Origin: Lysinibacillus xylanilyticus
GTDB taxonomy: Bacteria > Bacillota > Bacilli > Bacillales_A > Planococcaceae
Direction of reading: 5' to 3'
DNA length: 64,000 nucleotides
Assembly: GCF_001708185.1 (NCBI RefSeq)
Contig: NZ_MDDN01000003.1
Location: 62,001-126,000, forward strand
Under the pieces are notes generated by a model, which did not search any database, was not told where the DNA came from, and saw only the letters and a list, made by a program, of their open reading frames with translations. This document shows, in pieces, positions 35,833 through 44,067 of this stretch. Within the stretch, counting starts at the first letter, position 1. Each line of letters begins with the position of its first letter. The translations under genes were made by a program, and so were the position numbers.

Positions 35833-35950
35833 ACGATGGATAAAAAGCTAGAGCAACGGAAAGAATAGTCGAAGTGACGGATAAAGCAATCGAAACGACG
35901 GAAAGAATAGTCGAAGTGACGGATAGGATCCCGAAGCGACGGAACGCGAG
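35833..35950 (+). repeat. Tandem 21-bp-period repeat array
   Basis: The core ACGGA recurs at 35856, 35877, 35898, 35919 and 35939, with a weaker first unit at 35833, giving a 20-21 base period; units alternate between CGACGGAAAGAATAGTCGAA and GTGACGGATAAAGCAATCGA. It is non-coding. A two-unit copy on the other strand is at 4424. Confidence 0.8.
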
Positions 35951-36080
35951 TTTGGTAATAAATGTTAAATGTTGTACCAAAAAATACAATAATGATTTTC
36001 AATTTTTCAAAAATAGGCAATGGGTATAAGAAGATTAATACCCTAATATTGTAAAAAATCAGAAAAATGATAAAATTATC

Positions 36081-36110
36081 TTGACGAATATCTTACTTTT
36101 ATTGTAGTAT
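36081..36110 (+). promoter_or_regulatory. Sigma-A promoter of the lysine transporter operon
   Basis: TTGACG (36081-36086) and TAGTAT (36105-36110) with an 18-base spacer, about 40 bases before the riboswitch. Confidence 0.6.
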
Positions 36111-36150
36111 CTTAGTATCAATTAAATAAACAAACCTCACATTTGTTCTA

Positions 36151-36424
36151 CGGTGAGGTAGAGGCGCGGTATTTATTAGTTCATTGTTGAGTATAAGCAA
36201 GCGAAGACGCAATGGAGAAGGAACTACCGCCGAAGTATAAAAGGAGCTCGTACTTTTATGCTGGGTCTGCAGTGAATAAGTGCAGGACTGTCCTAGTGAA
36301 TTATTTTCCAGATTTACTAGGTTGTGCTATCTCGGATACATGGAAATTATAGTGAGGATTTGGGCAACTGTTAATTAAAGTAAGACCTAAGTTCAATTCT
36401 TAGGTCTTTTTTTGTACAGTTGCC
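36151..36424 (+). ncRNA. Lysine riboswitch (L box) with terminator
   Basis: L-box conserved blocks in order: GGTGAGGTAGAGGCGCGG (36152), GGAACTACCGCCGAAG, CTGGGTCTGCAGTG, GCAGGACTGTCCTAGT and GTGCTATCTCGG (closing P1 near 36337). Downstream the expression platform has the terminator GACCTAAG/CTTAGGTC with TTTTTTT (36384-36413). GGCAACTG (36363) can pair with CAGTTGCC (36417) around the terminator. Lysine binding should stop transcription of the downstream ABC transporter. Confidence 0.92.
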
Positions 36425-36454
36425 TTATTTTTTTACAGAAAAGGGGAGTTTTTC

Positions 36455-37309
36455 ATGAAAAGAAAATGGTTGTTATTAATGTTAACGGTAATGACTGCAA
36501 TTATGTTGGCAGCATGTGGTTCTGGCGACAAAAAGGATGAAGCAACAGGTGATGCTGGTGCAGATAAAGATGGCGGAGGTGAATTCCGTGTTGGGATGGA
36601 AGCAGGTTATGCTCCATTTAACTGGACGCAACAAGATGATGCAAATGGTGCAGTAAAAATCGCCGATAATGCTGAATATGCGGGCGGCTACGATGTGCAA
36701 ATGGCGAAAAAAATTGCTGAAGGCTTAGGCAAAGAATTGGTCATTGTGAAAATGGAGTGGGATGGTTTAGTACCTGCACTACAATCAAATAAAATTGATG
36801 CCATTGTTGCGGGGATGTCACCTACTGATGAGCGTAAGAAAACAATTGATTTCACTGAAAATTACTATACATCTGATTTTGTTATGGTTATTAAAAAAGG
36901 TAGTAAGTATGAAAAAGCAAAATCAATCCAAGATTTTTCAGGAGCTAAAATCACATCACAATTAAACACATCTAACTACGATGTAATAGATCAGATCAAA
37001 GACGTTCAAAAACAAACTGCAATGGATAACTTCCCAGCTATGCGTGTAGCCTTAGAAGCTGAAAAAATTGATGGCTATGTAGCAGAACGTCCAGAAGGAA
37101 TTTCCGCTGCTGCAGCAAATGATAAGTTCACATATGTAAAGTTTGAAGAAGGGTTTGATGCAGATATCTCAAACACTTCTATCGCAGTAGGGTTACGTAA
37201 AGGTGATGCAAATCTAGAAAAAATCAATGAAATTCTAAAAGGTATTTCTGAAGATGATCGTCAAAAAATAATGGAAGAAGCAATTCATCAACAACCAGCA
37301 GCACAATAA
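36455..37309 (+). CDS. Lysine-type ABC transporter substrate-binding lipoprotein
   Basis: Captures the amino acid outside the membrane and feeds the permease. 284 residues: signal peptide with lipobox LAAC (Cys21), an acidic Gly/Asp-rich spacer, then a periplasmic-binding-protein family 3 fold (FRVGMEAGYAPFNW, GGYDVQMAKKIAEGLGKELV, IVAGMSPTDERKKTIDFTENYY). AAAGGGG lies before the ATG. Specificity for lysine is inferred from the riboswitch, not from binding residues. First gene of a three-gene operon. Confidence 0.9.
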   Translation: MKRKWLLLMLTVMTAIMLAACGSGDKKDEATGDAGADKDGGGEFRVGMEAGYAPFNWTQQDDANGAVKIADNAEYAGGYDVQMAKKIAEGLGKELVIVKMEWDGLVPALQSNKIDAIVAGMSPTDERKKTIDFTENYYTSDFVMVIKKGSKYEKAKSIQDFSGAKITSQLNTSNYDVIDQIKDVQKQTAMDNFPAMRVALEAEKIDGYVAERPEGISAAAANDKFTYVKFEEGFDADISNTSIAVGLRKGDANLEKINEILKGISEDDRQKIMEEAIHQQPAAQ

Positions 37310-37316
37310 TAAGACT

Positions 37317-37347
37317 GCACGGACTACTTGCTTAGTCCGTGCAATAT
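37317..37347 (+). terminator. Intercistronic hairpin after the binding-protein gene
   Basis: GCACGGACTA pairs with TAGTCCGTGC; only a weak T-tract follows (AATATCTTTTC). It probably attenuates or protects mRNA, so that more binding protein than permease is made. Confidence 0.5.
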
Positions 37348-37495
37348 CTTTTCATCATTATTCAATGAGTACCTCTTTAAATAATGATAATGTCCTAGCT
37401 AATAGAATCATAAAATAATAAGAAAAAGTAAGTTGCAATGAAATAGCTAAGGCAAAAAAACAAGCAAACAACACGACGTTGTAAGGAGGCACATC

Positions 37496-38221
37496 ATGAG
37501 TCTTGAATGGATTATTTCAATTGTTGAGAACAACTGGCAAATGTTTTTACGAGGTGCGTATTATACATTACTTATTTCGATTATTAGTACAATTATTGGT
37601 GCACTTATCGGATTTTTCATCGGAATTATGCATACTATTAAGGTTCGTAAAAAGGGTGTAAAATACTATAGCTTAAAGATCATTAATTTTATACTAACAT
37701 GCTATGTTGAATTCTTCCGTGGTACACCAATGATTGTACAAGCAATGGTTGTATTTTTCGGATTAGATATGGCATTTGGTATTGATATGCACTTTATTAC
37801 AGCAGGTATTTTAGTCGTTTCTTTGAATACTGGGGCTTATATGGCGGAAATTGTACGTGGTGGTATTGTATCGATTGATAAAGGACAGTATGAGGCTGCT
37901 TCAGCAATCGGTATGAATCATTTTCAAATCATGCTAAATGTAGTCTTACCACAAGTTGCGAGAAATGTATTGCCTGCAACAGGTAATCAATTAATTATGA
38001 ATATTAAAGATACAGCAGTATTAAATGTGATTGGAGTTACGGAATTATTCTTCCAAACAAAATCGATTGCAGGTAATAACTTCCGCTATTTTGAATCATT
38101 CTTCGTAGCTTGTGTCATGTACTTCATCATGACATTTACAGCATCAAGGATTTTATTATATGTAGAAAGACGACTTGATGGACCAGATGCTTATCAAAAA
38201 GAACAGAAAGAAGCAATATAG
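37496..38221 (+). CDS. Amino-acid ABC transporter permease (lysine-type)
   Basis: 241 residues of the HisM/GlnP family. About five hydrophobic helices, and the permease signature in the EAA loop: GQYEAASAIGMNHFQIMLNV, preceded by NTGAYMAEIVRGG. FFRGTPMIVQAM is typical of polar amino-acid permeases. AAGGAGG lies 7 bases before the ATG. The ATPase gene starts 12 bases after the stop. It would form a homodimeric channel. Confidence 0.92.
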   Translation: MSLEWIISIVENNWQMFLRGAYYTLLISIISTIIGALIGFFIGIMHTIKVRKKGVKYYSLKIINFILTCYVEFFRGTPMIVQAMVVFFGLDMAFGIDMHFITAGILVVSLNTGAYMAEIVRGGIVSIDKGQYEAASAIGMNHFQIMLNVVLPQVARNVLPATGNQLIMNIKDTAVLNVIGVTELFFQTKSIAGNNFRYFESFFVACVMYFIMTFTASRILLYVERRLDGPDAYQKEQKEAI

Positions 38222-38233
38222 GGGGACGAACAA

Positions 38234-38965
38234 ATGGCCGTTATTAAAATAGAGCATTTAAGTAAATCATTTGGGCGTAACCAAGTGTTAAAGGACGTCA
38301 ATTTTCAAGTAGAAAAGGGTGAGGTTGTCTGTTTAATCGGTTCTTCAGGATCAGGTAAATCAACACTACTGCGCTGCATTAATCTACTTGAAATGCCTAG
38401 TGGTGGTCAAATTATTTATAAAGGTGAAAATATTTTAGACGAAAAGCATAATATCCAAGAATACCGTACACATTTAGGGATGGTATTCCAGCAATTTAAC
38501 TTATTCAATAATCATAATGTGTTAAATAATTGTACGGTTGGACAAGTGAAAGTATTAAAGCGTTCAAAGGCAGAGGCCGAGAAAATTGCTTTAAAATATT
38601 TGCACATCGTTGGCATGGATCAATATGTCAATGCAAAGCCTCGTCAGCTATCTGGTGGGCAAAAACAGCGAGTAGCGATTGCTCGCGCATTGTCCATGAA
38701 CCCTGATGTGATGCTATTTGATGAACCTACGTCTGCATTAGATCCAGAGATGGTTGGGGAAGTGTTGAAGGTTATGCGCCAGCTAGCGGATGGTGGCAAT
38801 ACGATGTTAATTGTTACACATGAAATGGAATTTGCTAAAGAAGTAGCTGATCGTGTTGTATTTATGGATAAAGGTGTTATTGTAGAAGAGGGTCCACCAT
38901 CACAGGTATTAATAAACCCTCAACATGAACGTACAAAAGAGTTTTTAAAACGTACACTAAAATAA
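38234..38965 (+). CDS. Amino-acid ABC transporter ATP-binding protein (lysine-type)
   Basis: 243 residues that power the importer. Walker [10 protein letters not shown] (37-45), Q-loop MVFQQFNLF, signature [20 protein letters not shown], Walker [15 protein letters not shown], and the switch His in [19 protein letters not shown] precedes the ATG. It closes the riboswitch-controlled operon; a hairpin downstream is shared with a convergent small gene. Confidence 0.95.
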   Translation: MAVIKIEHLSKSFGRNQVLKDVNFQVEKGEVVCLIGSSGSGKSTLLRCINLLEMPSGGQIIYKGENILDEKHNIQEYRTHLGMVFQQFNLFNNHNVLNNCTVGQVKVLKRSKAEAEKIALKYLHIVGMDQYVNAKPRQLSGGQKQRVAIARALSMNPDVMLFDEPTSALDPEMVGEVLKVMRQLADGGNTMLIVTHEMEFAKEVADRVVFMDKGVIVEEGPPSQVLINPQHERTKEFLKRTLK

Positions 38966-38973
38966 TTTCAAAA

Positions 38974-39005
38974 AAGTGAGTCCAGATGAATGGGCTCACT
39001 TATTT
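38974..39005. terminator. Terminator shared by convergent genes
   Basis: AAGTGAGTCC pairs with GGGCTCACTT, followed by ATTTTC. It overlaps the last codons of the minus-strand 31-residue gene. Confidence 0.7.
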
Positions 39006-39095
39006 TCTAGAATTCCACTCTGCATATAAAACAAAGCAAATTGCAAATGCTACGGCAATGATAAAAAACCATTGCGGTACACCACCAAAGCTCAT
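39000..39095 (-). CDS. 31-residue single-helix membrane protein
   Basis: ATG with GAGGTG 5 bases upstream. MSFGGVPQW, then FFIIAVAFAICFVLY as one membrane helix, then charged AEWNSRK: a positive-inside pattern typical of small membrane proteins. It lies convergent to the lysine ABC operon. No family name is known to me. Confidence 0.65.
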   Translation of the reverse strand: MSFGGVPQWFFIIAVAFAICFVLYAEWNSRK

Positions 39096-39239
39096 AATAA
39101 CACCTCGAAGTTAAGATTTAATTATATAATTGGATGAAAAAACGGACTTCTATGGTTTTTTTCTCCACAAAAGAACAAAAATATTATAAAATAAGCATTA
39201 GACATTAGCTTCATGCTAGTAAAGAAAGGTAGAGAGATT

Positions 39240-39437
39240 ATGTTACATTTAAAATGGAAAGATGCACCAACACTACGCGCAGTTACATGTAAGCATACAA
39301 ATGCATCAAAATATTTAGTATCAAACGTATTAACAGTAGGGAAACAATATGATGTAAAAAATGAAACAGAAGAATTCGTTTTTATTATCGATAACACTGG
39401 TAATATCGGTGGCTACTATAAAGATTATTTTGAATAA
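39240..39437 (+). CDS. DUF6501-like small protein
   Basis: 65 residues from ATG 39240 (GGTAGAGAG upstream); the longer frame from 39213 lacks a ribosome site. LHLKWKDAPTLRAVTCKHTN, then VGKQYDVKNETEEFVFIIDN and GGYYKDYFE follow the pattern of DUF6501 proteins, small beta-rich cytosolic proteins of Bacillales with no known function. Family assignment rests on memory of the pattern. Confidence 0.75.
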   Translation: MLHLKWKDAPTLRAVTCKHTNASKYLVSNVLTVGKQYDVKNETEEFVFIIDNTGNIGGYYKDYFE

Positions 39438-39477
39438 TAAAAATCAATTTCTCCTTGGCGTAATGGCGTCCAGATTT

Positions 39478-39514
39478 TAGCAGGATGCGAGGGTTTTAGG
39501 CTAACATCCTTTTA
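39478..39514 (+). terminator. Terminator of the DUF6501-like gene
   Basis: AGGATG (39482) pairs with CATCCT (39505), with TAG/CTA extensions, followed by TTTA. Confidence 0.55.
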
Positions 39515-39526
39515 TTCATTCCTTTT

Positions 39527-39586
39527 AAAATCCGTGGCATCCGCCGGAGGCTTAATTTTCATTCAATAGGTTTGAATGAAAATAAG
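39527..39586 (+). repeat. Dispersed repeat B (CCGCCGGA), copy 1
   Basis: AAAATCCGTGGCATCCGCCG GAGGCTTAA is followed by TTTTCATTCAA/TTGAATGAAAA as an inverted repeat. The same layout occurs at 55109-55180. Confidence 0.65.
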
Positions 39587-39617
39587 AGGGTGGTTCAGAT
39601 GATTTCTGAGCCACCCT
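39587..39617 (-). terminator. Terminator of the telA/xpaC operon
   Basis: GGGTGGTTCAGA pairs with TCTGAGCCACCC; on the minus strand it is followed by CTTATTTTC. Confidence 0.7.
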
Positions 39618-39636
39618 TATTCGTTGGAAAAAAGAA

Positions 39637-40701
39637 TCAGTCCCTCTTATAGCCCTTTAATTCTGCTACATCCTGTAAATGCTGTTTTTCCTGTTCTGTA
39701 GCTGTATGTAGGGCAAAGACGTCTTGGATAGCTGTTTGAAGCTCATGCTGTGTTTCTTTGAATTTCGATACTTGCTGTTCGAAAGAAGGGCTTGCAAAAC
39801 GGTCATTCGTGCGAGATAACCGCTCCTCTAGCTGGGCATAGTGTTGGTCCATATTCATGGATAACATCATCGCCAATTGATTTTTCCAAAGCGGAATGAG
39901 GGTAACAATTGAAAATTCTATTTTTTCTGCTAGCGTTTGGTTTGATTGCTGAATCATCCGTATTTGTGGTGCCGTTTGTAAAGCCACCTGCTGCGACACT
40001 TGTAAATCATAAATGCGCTGATCGAGTCGTTCGATTTGAGCGGCAAAGTCATTAAGCTGTTGAATCGCAAGTGGTTGATTGGATGCCTGGACACTAGTCA
40101 CCTTTGCAGGAAGCTCCACTTCGATTGCTTGTTGCTTCTTCATTTGCCCAGCCGCAATAGCAGTCGCTAACTCTTCAAAAAATCCTCTATTATGAGAATA
40201 AAGTTCTTCAAGCATTTCTACATCTTTAATCATTTGAAGCTGAGCACGTTCGAGCTGAACCCCAATTCGCTCTACTTGGATACTAATACGTTCAAATTCC
40301 GTTAATGTTTGCTTAATAGGACGCTCAGTTTTACCAAATATTTTTTTAAAAAAAGACTGCTTTCTTGGCTCTAACGCGTTAGGATCTACGCGGTCTAACG
40401 TTTGCATTAATGAATCTAACATTTGGCCAATTTTTGTAACGTCCTTTTGTTTTACTTGTACAAGCATTCGATCAGCAAATTGAGAAAGAGCTCGCTGTGA
40501 ATCTTGCCCTAAAGATAGCACTGATTCGAATTTTGTTAGGTCGATTTGACTAGCATATAGAAGTGCACGACTTTGTGCAAGAGGCGACAGCGTTTCATAC
40601 GTCGCCATCGCCTCATTATTTGTAGTTTCTAAATAAGATTGTACAAGGGGAGAAAGACCTTGTATTGTATTTAGTTGAAATGCGTGATCATTTGCTGTCA
40701 C
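39637..40701 (-). CDS. TelA-family toxic anion resistance protein (YaaN-like)
   Basis: 354 residues, largely alpha-helical and Gln/Glu-rich, with the TelA pattern KKIFGKTERPIKQTLTEFER, then ISIQVERIGVQLERAQLQMI and PQIRMIQQSNQTLAEKIEFS. Members are associated with tellurite and cell-envelope stress tolerance; the mechanism is unknown. It follows xpaC with a four-base overlap (ATGA), the same gene pair as xpaC-yaaN of B. subtilis. Cytosolic, no helix of membrane type. Confidence 0.88.
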   Translation of the reverse strand: MTANDHAFQLNTIQGLSPLVQSYLETTNNEAMATYETLSPLAQSRALLYASQIDLTKFESVLSLGQDSQRALSQFADRMLVQVKQKDVTKIGQMLDSLMQTLDRVDPNALEPRKQSFFKKIFGKTERPIKQTLTEFERISIQVERIGVQLERAQLQMIKDVEMLEELYSHNRGFFEELATAIAAGQMKKQQAIEVELPAKVTSVQASNQPLAIQQLNDFAAQIERLDQRIYDLQVSQQVALQTAPQIRMIQQSNQTLAEKIEFSIVTLIPLWKNQLAMMLSMNMDQHYAQLEERLSRTNDRFASPSFEQQVSKFKETQHELQTAIQDVFALHTATEQEKQHLQDVAELKGYKRD

Positions 40702-41348
40702 TTATCATCGCCTCGCCACTCCAATTGTTCTTTTCGTCTACTATTAGAACGATTTGCAAATTCGATTTCCATTTGAAGATGGTCGATATCATTAGAAAGC
40801 GCATCCTTTAAATCGATTTGAATCGTATCATTTAAATCTGTCAGTGTTTCTCGTGTTTTTGATAATGTTATTTGAATTTCCTTATCTTTCACTGGTTGCT
40901 TCGATAACATCGTATATTTTTCCGTTAATTCGACAGCAGAAGGTAGGTGAGCATAAAAAAATTGTTCAACATTATAAAATTTTCGTGGATCTGCCTTCAC
41001 AATTTTCACGATGTTTTTTGAAATACGTGTCATTTCGATTAATTGTTTAAATGCCGAAACAGAACGTACACGTAAGTAGTTTTGGCTTAATGTTTGTATG
41101 TTTTTATTGGCTGCTTTAAGTTGTGTTTCAATTAGTTTGTATTCTTCTTTTGTTATACCTGCAATTTGTCTGACTTTCTTTTTCTGTCTATGTTTCAACA
41201 ACGCTGTACTTGGCGCATAAGTACCAGCAAACAATAAACCACCAAGGAAGAATCCTGGATCTGCGGCAATTGCTGCGATAGAAACAGTTGATAGCGAAAT
41301 AAAGACGCTAGCGGTATGTCTAGAGAAAAACTGTCCGACACTGAGCAT
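40698..41348 (-). CDS. xpaC: XpaC-family protein
   Basis: 216 residues. N-terminal hydrophobic segments about 14-44 (VFISLSTVSIAAIAA...FFLGGLLFAGTYAP) and a helical C-terminus. The family was named for 5-bromo-4-chloroindolyl phosphate hydrolysis in B. subtilis, but its real activity is unclear. ATG 41348 has AGGAGG 8 bases upstream; the frame extends six codons further without support. It is the first gene of the xpaC-telA operon. Confidence 0.85.
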   Translation of the reverse strand: MLSVGQFFSRHTASVFISLSTVSIAAIAADPGFFLGGLLFAGTYAPSTALLKHRQKKKVRQIAGITKEEYKLIETQLKAANKNIQTLSQNYLRVRSVSAFKQLIEMTRISKNIVKIVKADPRKFYNVEQFFYAHLPSAVELTEKYTMLSKQPVKDKEIQITLSKTRETLTDLNDTIQIDLKDALSNDIDHLQMEIEFANRSNSRRKEQLEWRGDDK

Positions 41349-41546
41349 GTTTCTTCCTCCTAGCATTTAAATATGTCTATATTCTTATACGAAATAATCG
41401 ACATAAAGTTTCAATAAAATAAAACCCTTACATAAATTTTACTGCTAATTGTAAAGTTTCTCAATGATAATACATAAAAACGAGGAAATCCGTTGCTTTA
41501 TAATAGAGAATTGGGGCAAACGAAATAGAAGTCTTGGTAGAATAGT

Positions 41547-41716
41547 GGCTCATCACCAAACGTGTGATTGAATTCCGTTCCGATGGAGCGCTTTTCTAGG
41601 GGCGTCCGATGAGCCGTTCCTCTATCGCTGATCCCCAGGAGGTCAGCCAGTCGGAACGATGACCAACTTATATACAAGGCATATTTCTTAACAAATGTCA
41701 TCCAAAACTTTTGATA
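41547..41716 (-). repeat. Dispersed repeat A, copy A4
   Basis: On the minus strand it has, in the same order as A2, AAAAGTTTTGGATGACATTT, ATATGCCTTGTATATAAGTT, TGGGGATCAGCGATAGAGGA, GGCTCATCGGACGCCCC, then GGAACGGAATTCAATCACAC and GGTGATGAGCC. It lies upstream of the first secreted paralog. Confidence 0.75.
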
Positions 41717-41779
41717 AAAAAACATAATATTATATTTGTGGTATATAATACTAATTAATTATGTACGAGGGGGAGAATA

Positions 41780-42562
41780 ATGAAGAAATTATTTATTGTG
41801 TTACTAGCAGCATTTGTATTTGCGGTAGTAAGTCCAACAAAATCAGAAGCGAAAGTGATGTATGATGGAGCGGAAGTTGTAAAAGGGCAAACAGGAAAAA
41901 TGACCTTTAAAAAAGACATCAAGGTATATAAGAAAAATCCAGATGGTTCGTTTGATTCTTTAGTGGTTAAAAGAAATAACTTCTTTAAAACGTATGATAT
42001 TGAAAAATACGATGGCAAAACATTCTACCAGATGGGGCAATATCGAGTACAAGCAACAGATTTAGTGGTTTTCAAAGAAGTACCAATCGATATTCGTTCA
42101 TCTTTCTATCAAAATCCAGTCTACGTCATGATTAATCATCAGGGCGTGAAAATTCCTGTCCAATATCAAGACATCGCATATGGTCAACCTTTAATAGTCG
42201 GAAAACGAGAAGAGGTTTGTACTGGTCCAAAATCAAGCTTAGTTTCTATAGAGAAAGGCAAATTAAATTACCATTATTGTGCTGGAGATATTGAAGGAGA
42301 GCCTGTAATTAATACCACTATTATTTATAGCACTGATGTTCGTATTTTCGAAAAGATAAACAAAGGTTCCTATGTATTAACTGAAGATACAGAACTTTTA
42401 AGTGCTCCAATGAAAGGGGCACCTAGTTATACAAAAATGTTGAAGGGAACTATATTCCAATTATCAGGGATTGAGATCAATGGTTATGTTGAGGTGGGTC
42501 TCAATAAGTATTATTTTAATTACATTCCAGTAAATCTACTGAAGCCAGTGAATGGCGAGTAA
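41780..42562 (+). CDS. Secreted protein of a paralogous pair (copy 1)
   Basis: 260 residues with a signal peptide (MKKLFIVLLAAFVFAVVSPT, cut near SEA-K). The first 120 residues are nearly the same as those of the protein at 45007 (MYDGAEVVKGQTGKMTFKKD, VVKRNNFFKTYDIEKYDGKT, YRVQATDLVVFKEVP), while the C-terminal half differs. The N-terminal part looks like an SH3-type beta domain. GAGGGGGAGAA precedes the ATG. A lone Cys pair (CTGPKS, YHYCAG) might form a disulfide. Family and function are unknown. Confidence 0.75.
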   Translation: MKKLFIVLLAAFVFAVVSPTKSEAKVMYDGAEVVKGQTGKMTFKKDIKVYKKNPDGSFDSLVVKRNNFFKTYDIEKYDGKTFYQMGQYRVQATDLVVFKEVPIDIRSSFYQNPVYVMINHQGVKIPVQYQDIAYGQPLIVGKREEVCTGPKSSLVSIEKGKLNYHYCAGDIEGEPVINTTIIYSTDVRIFEKINKGSYVLTEDTELLSAPMKGAPSYTKMLKGTIFQLSGIEINGYVEVGLNKYYFNYIPVNLLKPVNGE

Positions 42563-42612
42563 GGAACTAGGACTCAAACCTTAAAAAGAGAAAACATGCT
42601 TGCGTTCTGAGC

Positions 42613-42777
42613 TAATAGTGGATATACAAGGGCAACTTAGTCCTGTAGAAGGGGCTGTCCATAAGGGAATGTATGTAAAAGGAAGTGTTTTTTACAGTGG
42701 AAAGGAAAGTATAGTTTTCAAGCGTTTCCACATTAAAAAAGACATCAACTCGCACTATTATGGGTGTATAGACCATT
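42613..42777 (+). pseudogene. Coding-like fragment, unknown
   Basis: A stop-free frame reads VDIQGQLSPVEGAVHKGMYV, then KGSVFYSGKESIVFKRFHIK, to a TAA. There is no ribosome site. It lies in the relic stretch between the two secreted paralogs and is probably gene debris. Confidence 0.35.
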
Positions 42778-42793
42778 AAAGAATTATGGTTAA

Positions 42794-43096
42794 TCGACTG
42801 CATTTATTCGTTCAGCAGGGTTTGCGTTACCACAAATCGGTATTAGCAAACGAGCATTTGTGGTAAAGTTGCACCCTTGAATCATTCCATTTGATAAAGA
42901 AAAAATGGAAGGGTGTTTAAGTATTCCAGACCAAGATTTTATGGTAGAGCGGTTTTACAGTTTAGAGATTATCTACCAAGGAATCAACGGCAAGGCGAAA
43001 AAATTGTGACTTTAAGGTTTTAATACGAGAGTGATTCAACATGAATCCGATCATTTACATGGCGTGTTAATTTCTCAGATTTGGAAAATGTATTGA
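42794..43096 (+). pseudogene. Peptide deformylase pseudogene
   Basis: The frame contains the three PDF motifs in order: SAGFALPQIGISKRAFVV (motif 1, GxGxAAPQ), MEGCLSIPD (motif 2, EGCLS with the metal Cys) and RVIQHESDHLHGVL (motif 3, HExxH with the metal His pair). In-frame stops at about 42870 and after GKAKKL (TGA CTT TAA) break it, and the N-terminus is missing. All catalytic residues are still visible, so decay is recent or partial. The active enzyme must be encoded elsewhere. Confidence 0.8.
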
Positions 43097-43171
43097 GCAA
43101 AAAATAAACGTCCAATAAAATGAAGAAAGGTAATTAAAAAAGAGGCCAGGACATAACTGGTCAAAACCTTA

Positions 43172-43218
43172 AAAAGCGCGAGAAATCAATTTTAGAAACG
43201 TTGATTTCTCGCGCTTTT
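43172..43218. terminator. 18-bp perfect hairpin, bidirectional terminator
   Basis: AAAAGCGCGAGAAATCAA pairs perfectly with TTGATTTCTCGCGCTTTT over an 11-base loop. It is preceded by AGAGGCCAGGACATAACTGG, a type of sequence seen with intergenic hairpin repeats in Firmicutes. It could end the minus-strand gene beginning at 43966. Confidence 0.75.
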
Positions 43219-43255
43219 CTGTTGTGAATTTTTTTATTTTACTTTGAAAATATAC

Positions 43256-43966
43256 TTATGACCAAGCCTCATTCTGCCGTTTGCTTATGAAAAGAGGAAT
43301 GATACATAATGATCCAAGGAGAATGAACAGAATTAAGGTGTTGATTGGATTATCTTTTATAATAGTATCTTCTTTGTGGTTTTTTTCAAATTCTTTTACC
43401 TCTTCTATGGTCTTTACTTTATCATCTGGAAGAAATTCATTTTTATTTACATCATAGTAATAGAATCTGTGTTTGTTAAAGGTGAAAAAGTCATCTATAA
43501 GCGTTTTATATGAACTTGAAATCATTGCTAAGTTCACTTTTTCTGTATCAATCACTTTTTTTACATATTTTTCACTTTCTTTTTTAAACAATTCTTTTTC
43601 TTTTTTTAATAAGTTAGCTGCCTCACTTTTTACTTTTTCTACATCTTGCAGTGTTGTTGCTTTTTTCAATCCCTCCTCAATAAAGGCTATTTGTTCCATT
43701 TTCATTTTTTCTTCAAATTCTTTTGTTTTTTGCTCTAATAATGATTTATCTTCTCTTTCTGTTTTAATCAGCACCGTTTTTGTTTCTTGTGCTAATATTT
43801 TGGCGGAGTCGTTTTTGTAATTATGAACTTCATTTTTGTTTTTATTATTTACTGAATTCAGGTACTCTTCTGTAACGAATGTTGTTGCCACGCTAGCAGA
43901 TGAAAAAACGATACTCAATAGACATACTGACAGTCCGATCACACTTAATTTTTGTATAAATTTCAT
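43256..43966 (-). CDS. Exported coiled-coil protein with C-terminal membrane anchor
   Basis: 236 residues. Signal peptide about 1-28 (MKFIQKLSVIGLSVCLLSIV). A long charged coiled coil spans about 60-150 (KSLLEQKTKEFEEKMKMEQI, LLKKEKELFKKESEKYVKKV). A helix near 207-226 (NTLILFILLGSLCIIPLFIS), followed by KRQNEAWS, would anchor it with the bulk outside. GGGGTGA lies before the ATG. No family is recognised. It lies among prophage relics and may be imported. Confidence 0.7.
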   Translation of the reverse strand: MKFIQKLSVIGLSVCLLSIVFSSASVATTFVTEEYLNSVNNKNKNEVHNYKNDSAKILAQETKTVLIKTEREDKSLLEQKTKEFEEKMKMEQIAFIEEGLKKATTLQDVEKVKSEAANLLKKEKELFKKESEKYVKKVIDTEKVNLAMISSSYKTLIDDFFTFNKHRFYYYDVNKNEFLPDDKVKTIEEVKEFEKNHKEDTIIKDNPINTLILFILLGSLCIIPLFISKRQNEAWS

Positions 43967-44067
43967 TTAAATCACCCCGTTTTTCATATTATTATCCACA
44001 AAAACCTCTTTGCATTTTATCTTTTAAATTCAAATTTTTTCTATTTTATGATGGATCAAGGAACTAT

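Noticed and set aside
35833..35950. CRISPR array
   Set aside because: The 21-base units follow each other without unique spacers, and no cas genes are near.
41498..41725. 75-codon minus-strand frame
   Set aside because: Lies entirely within dispersed repeat A4 and has no start signal.
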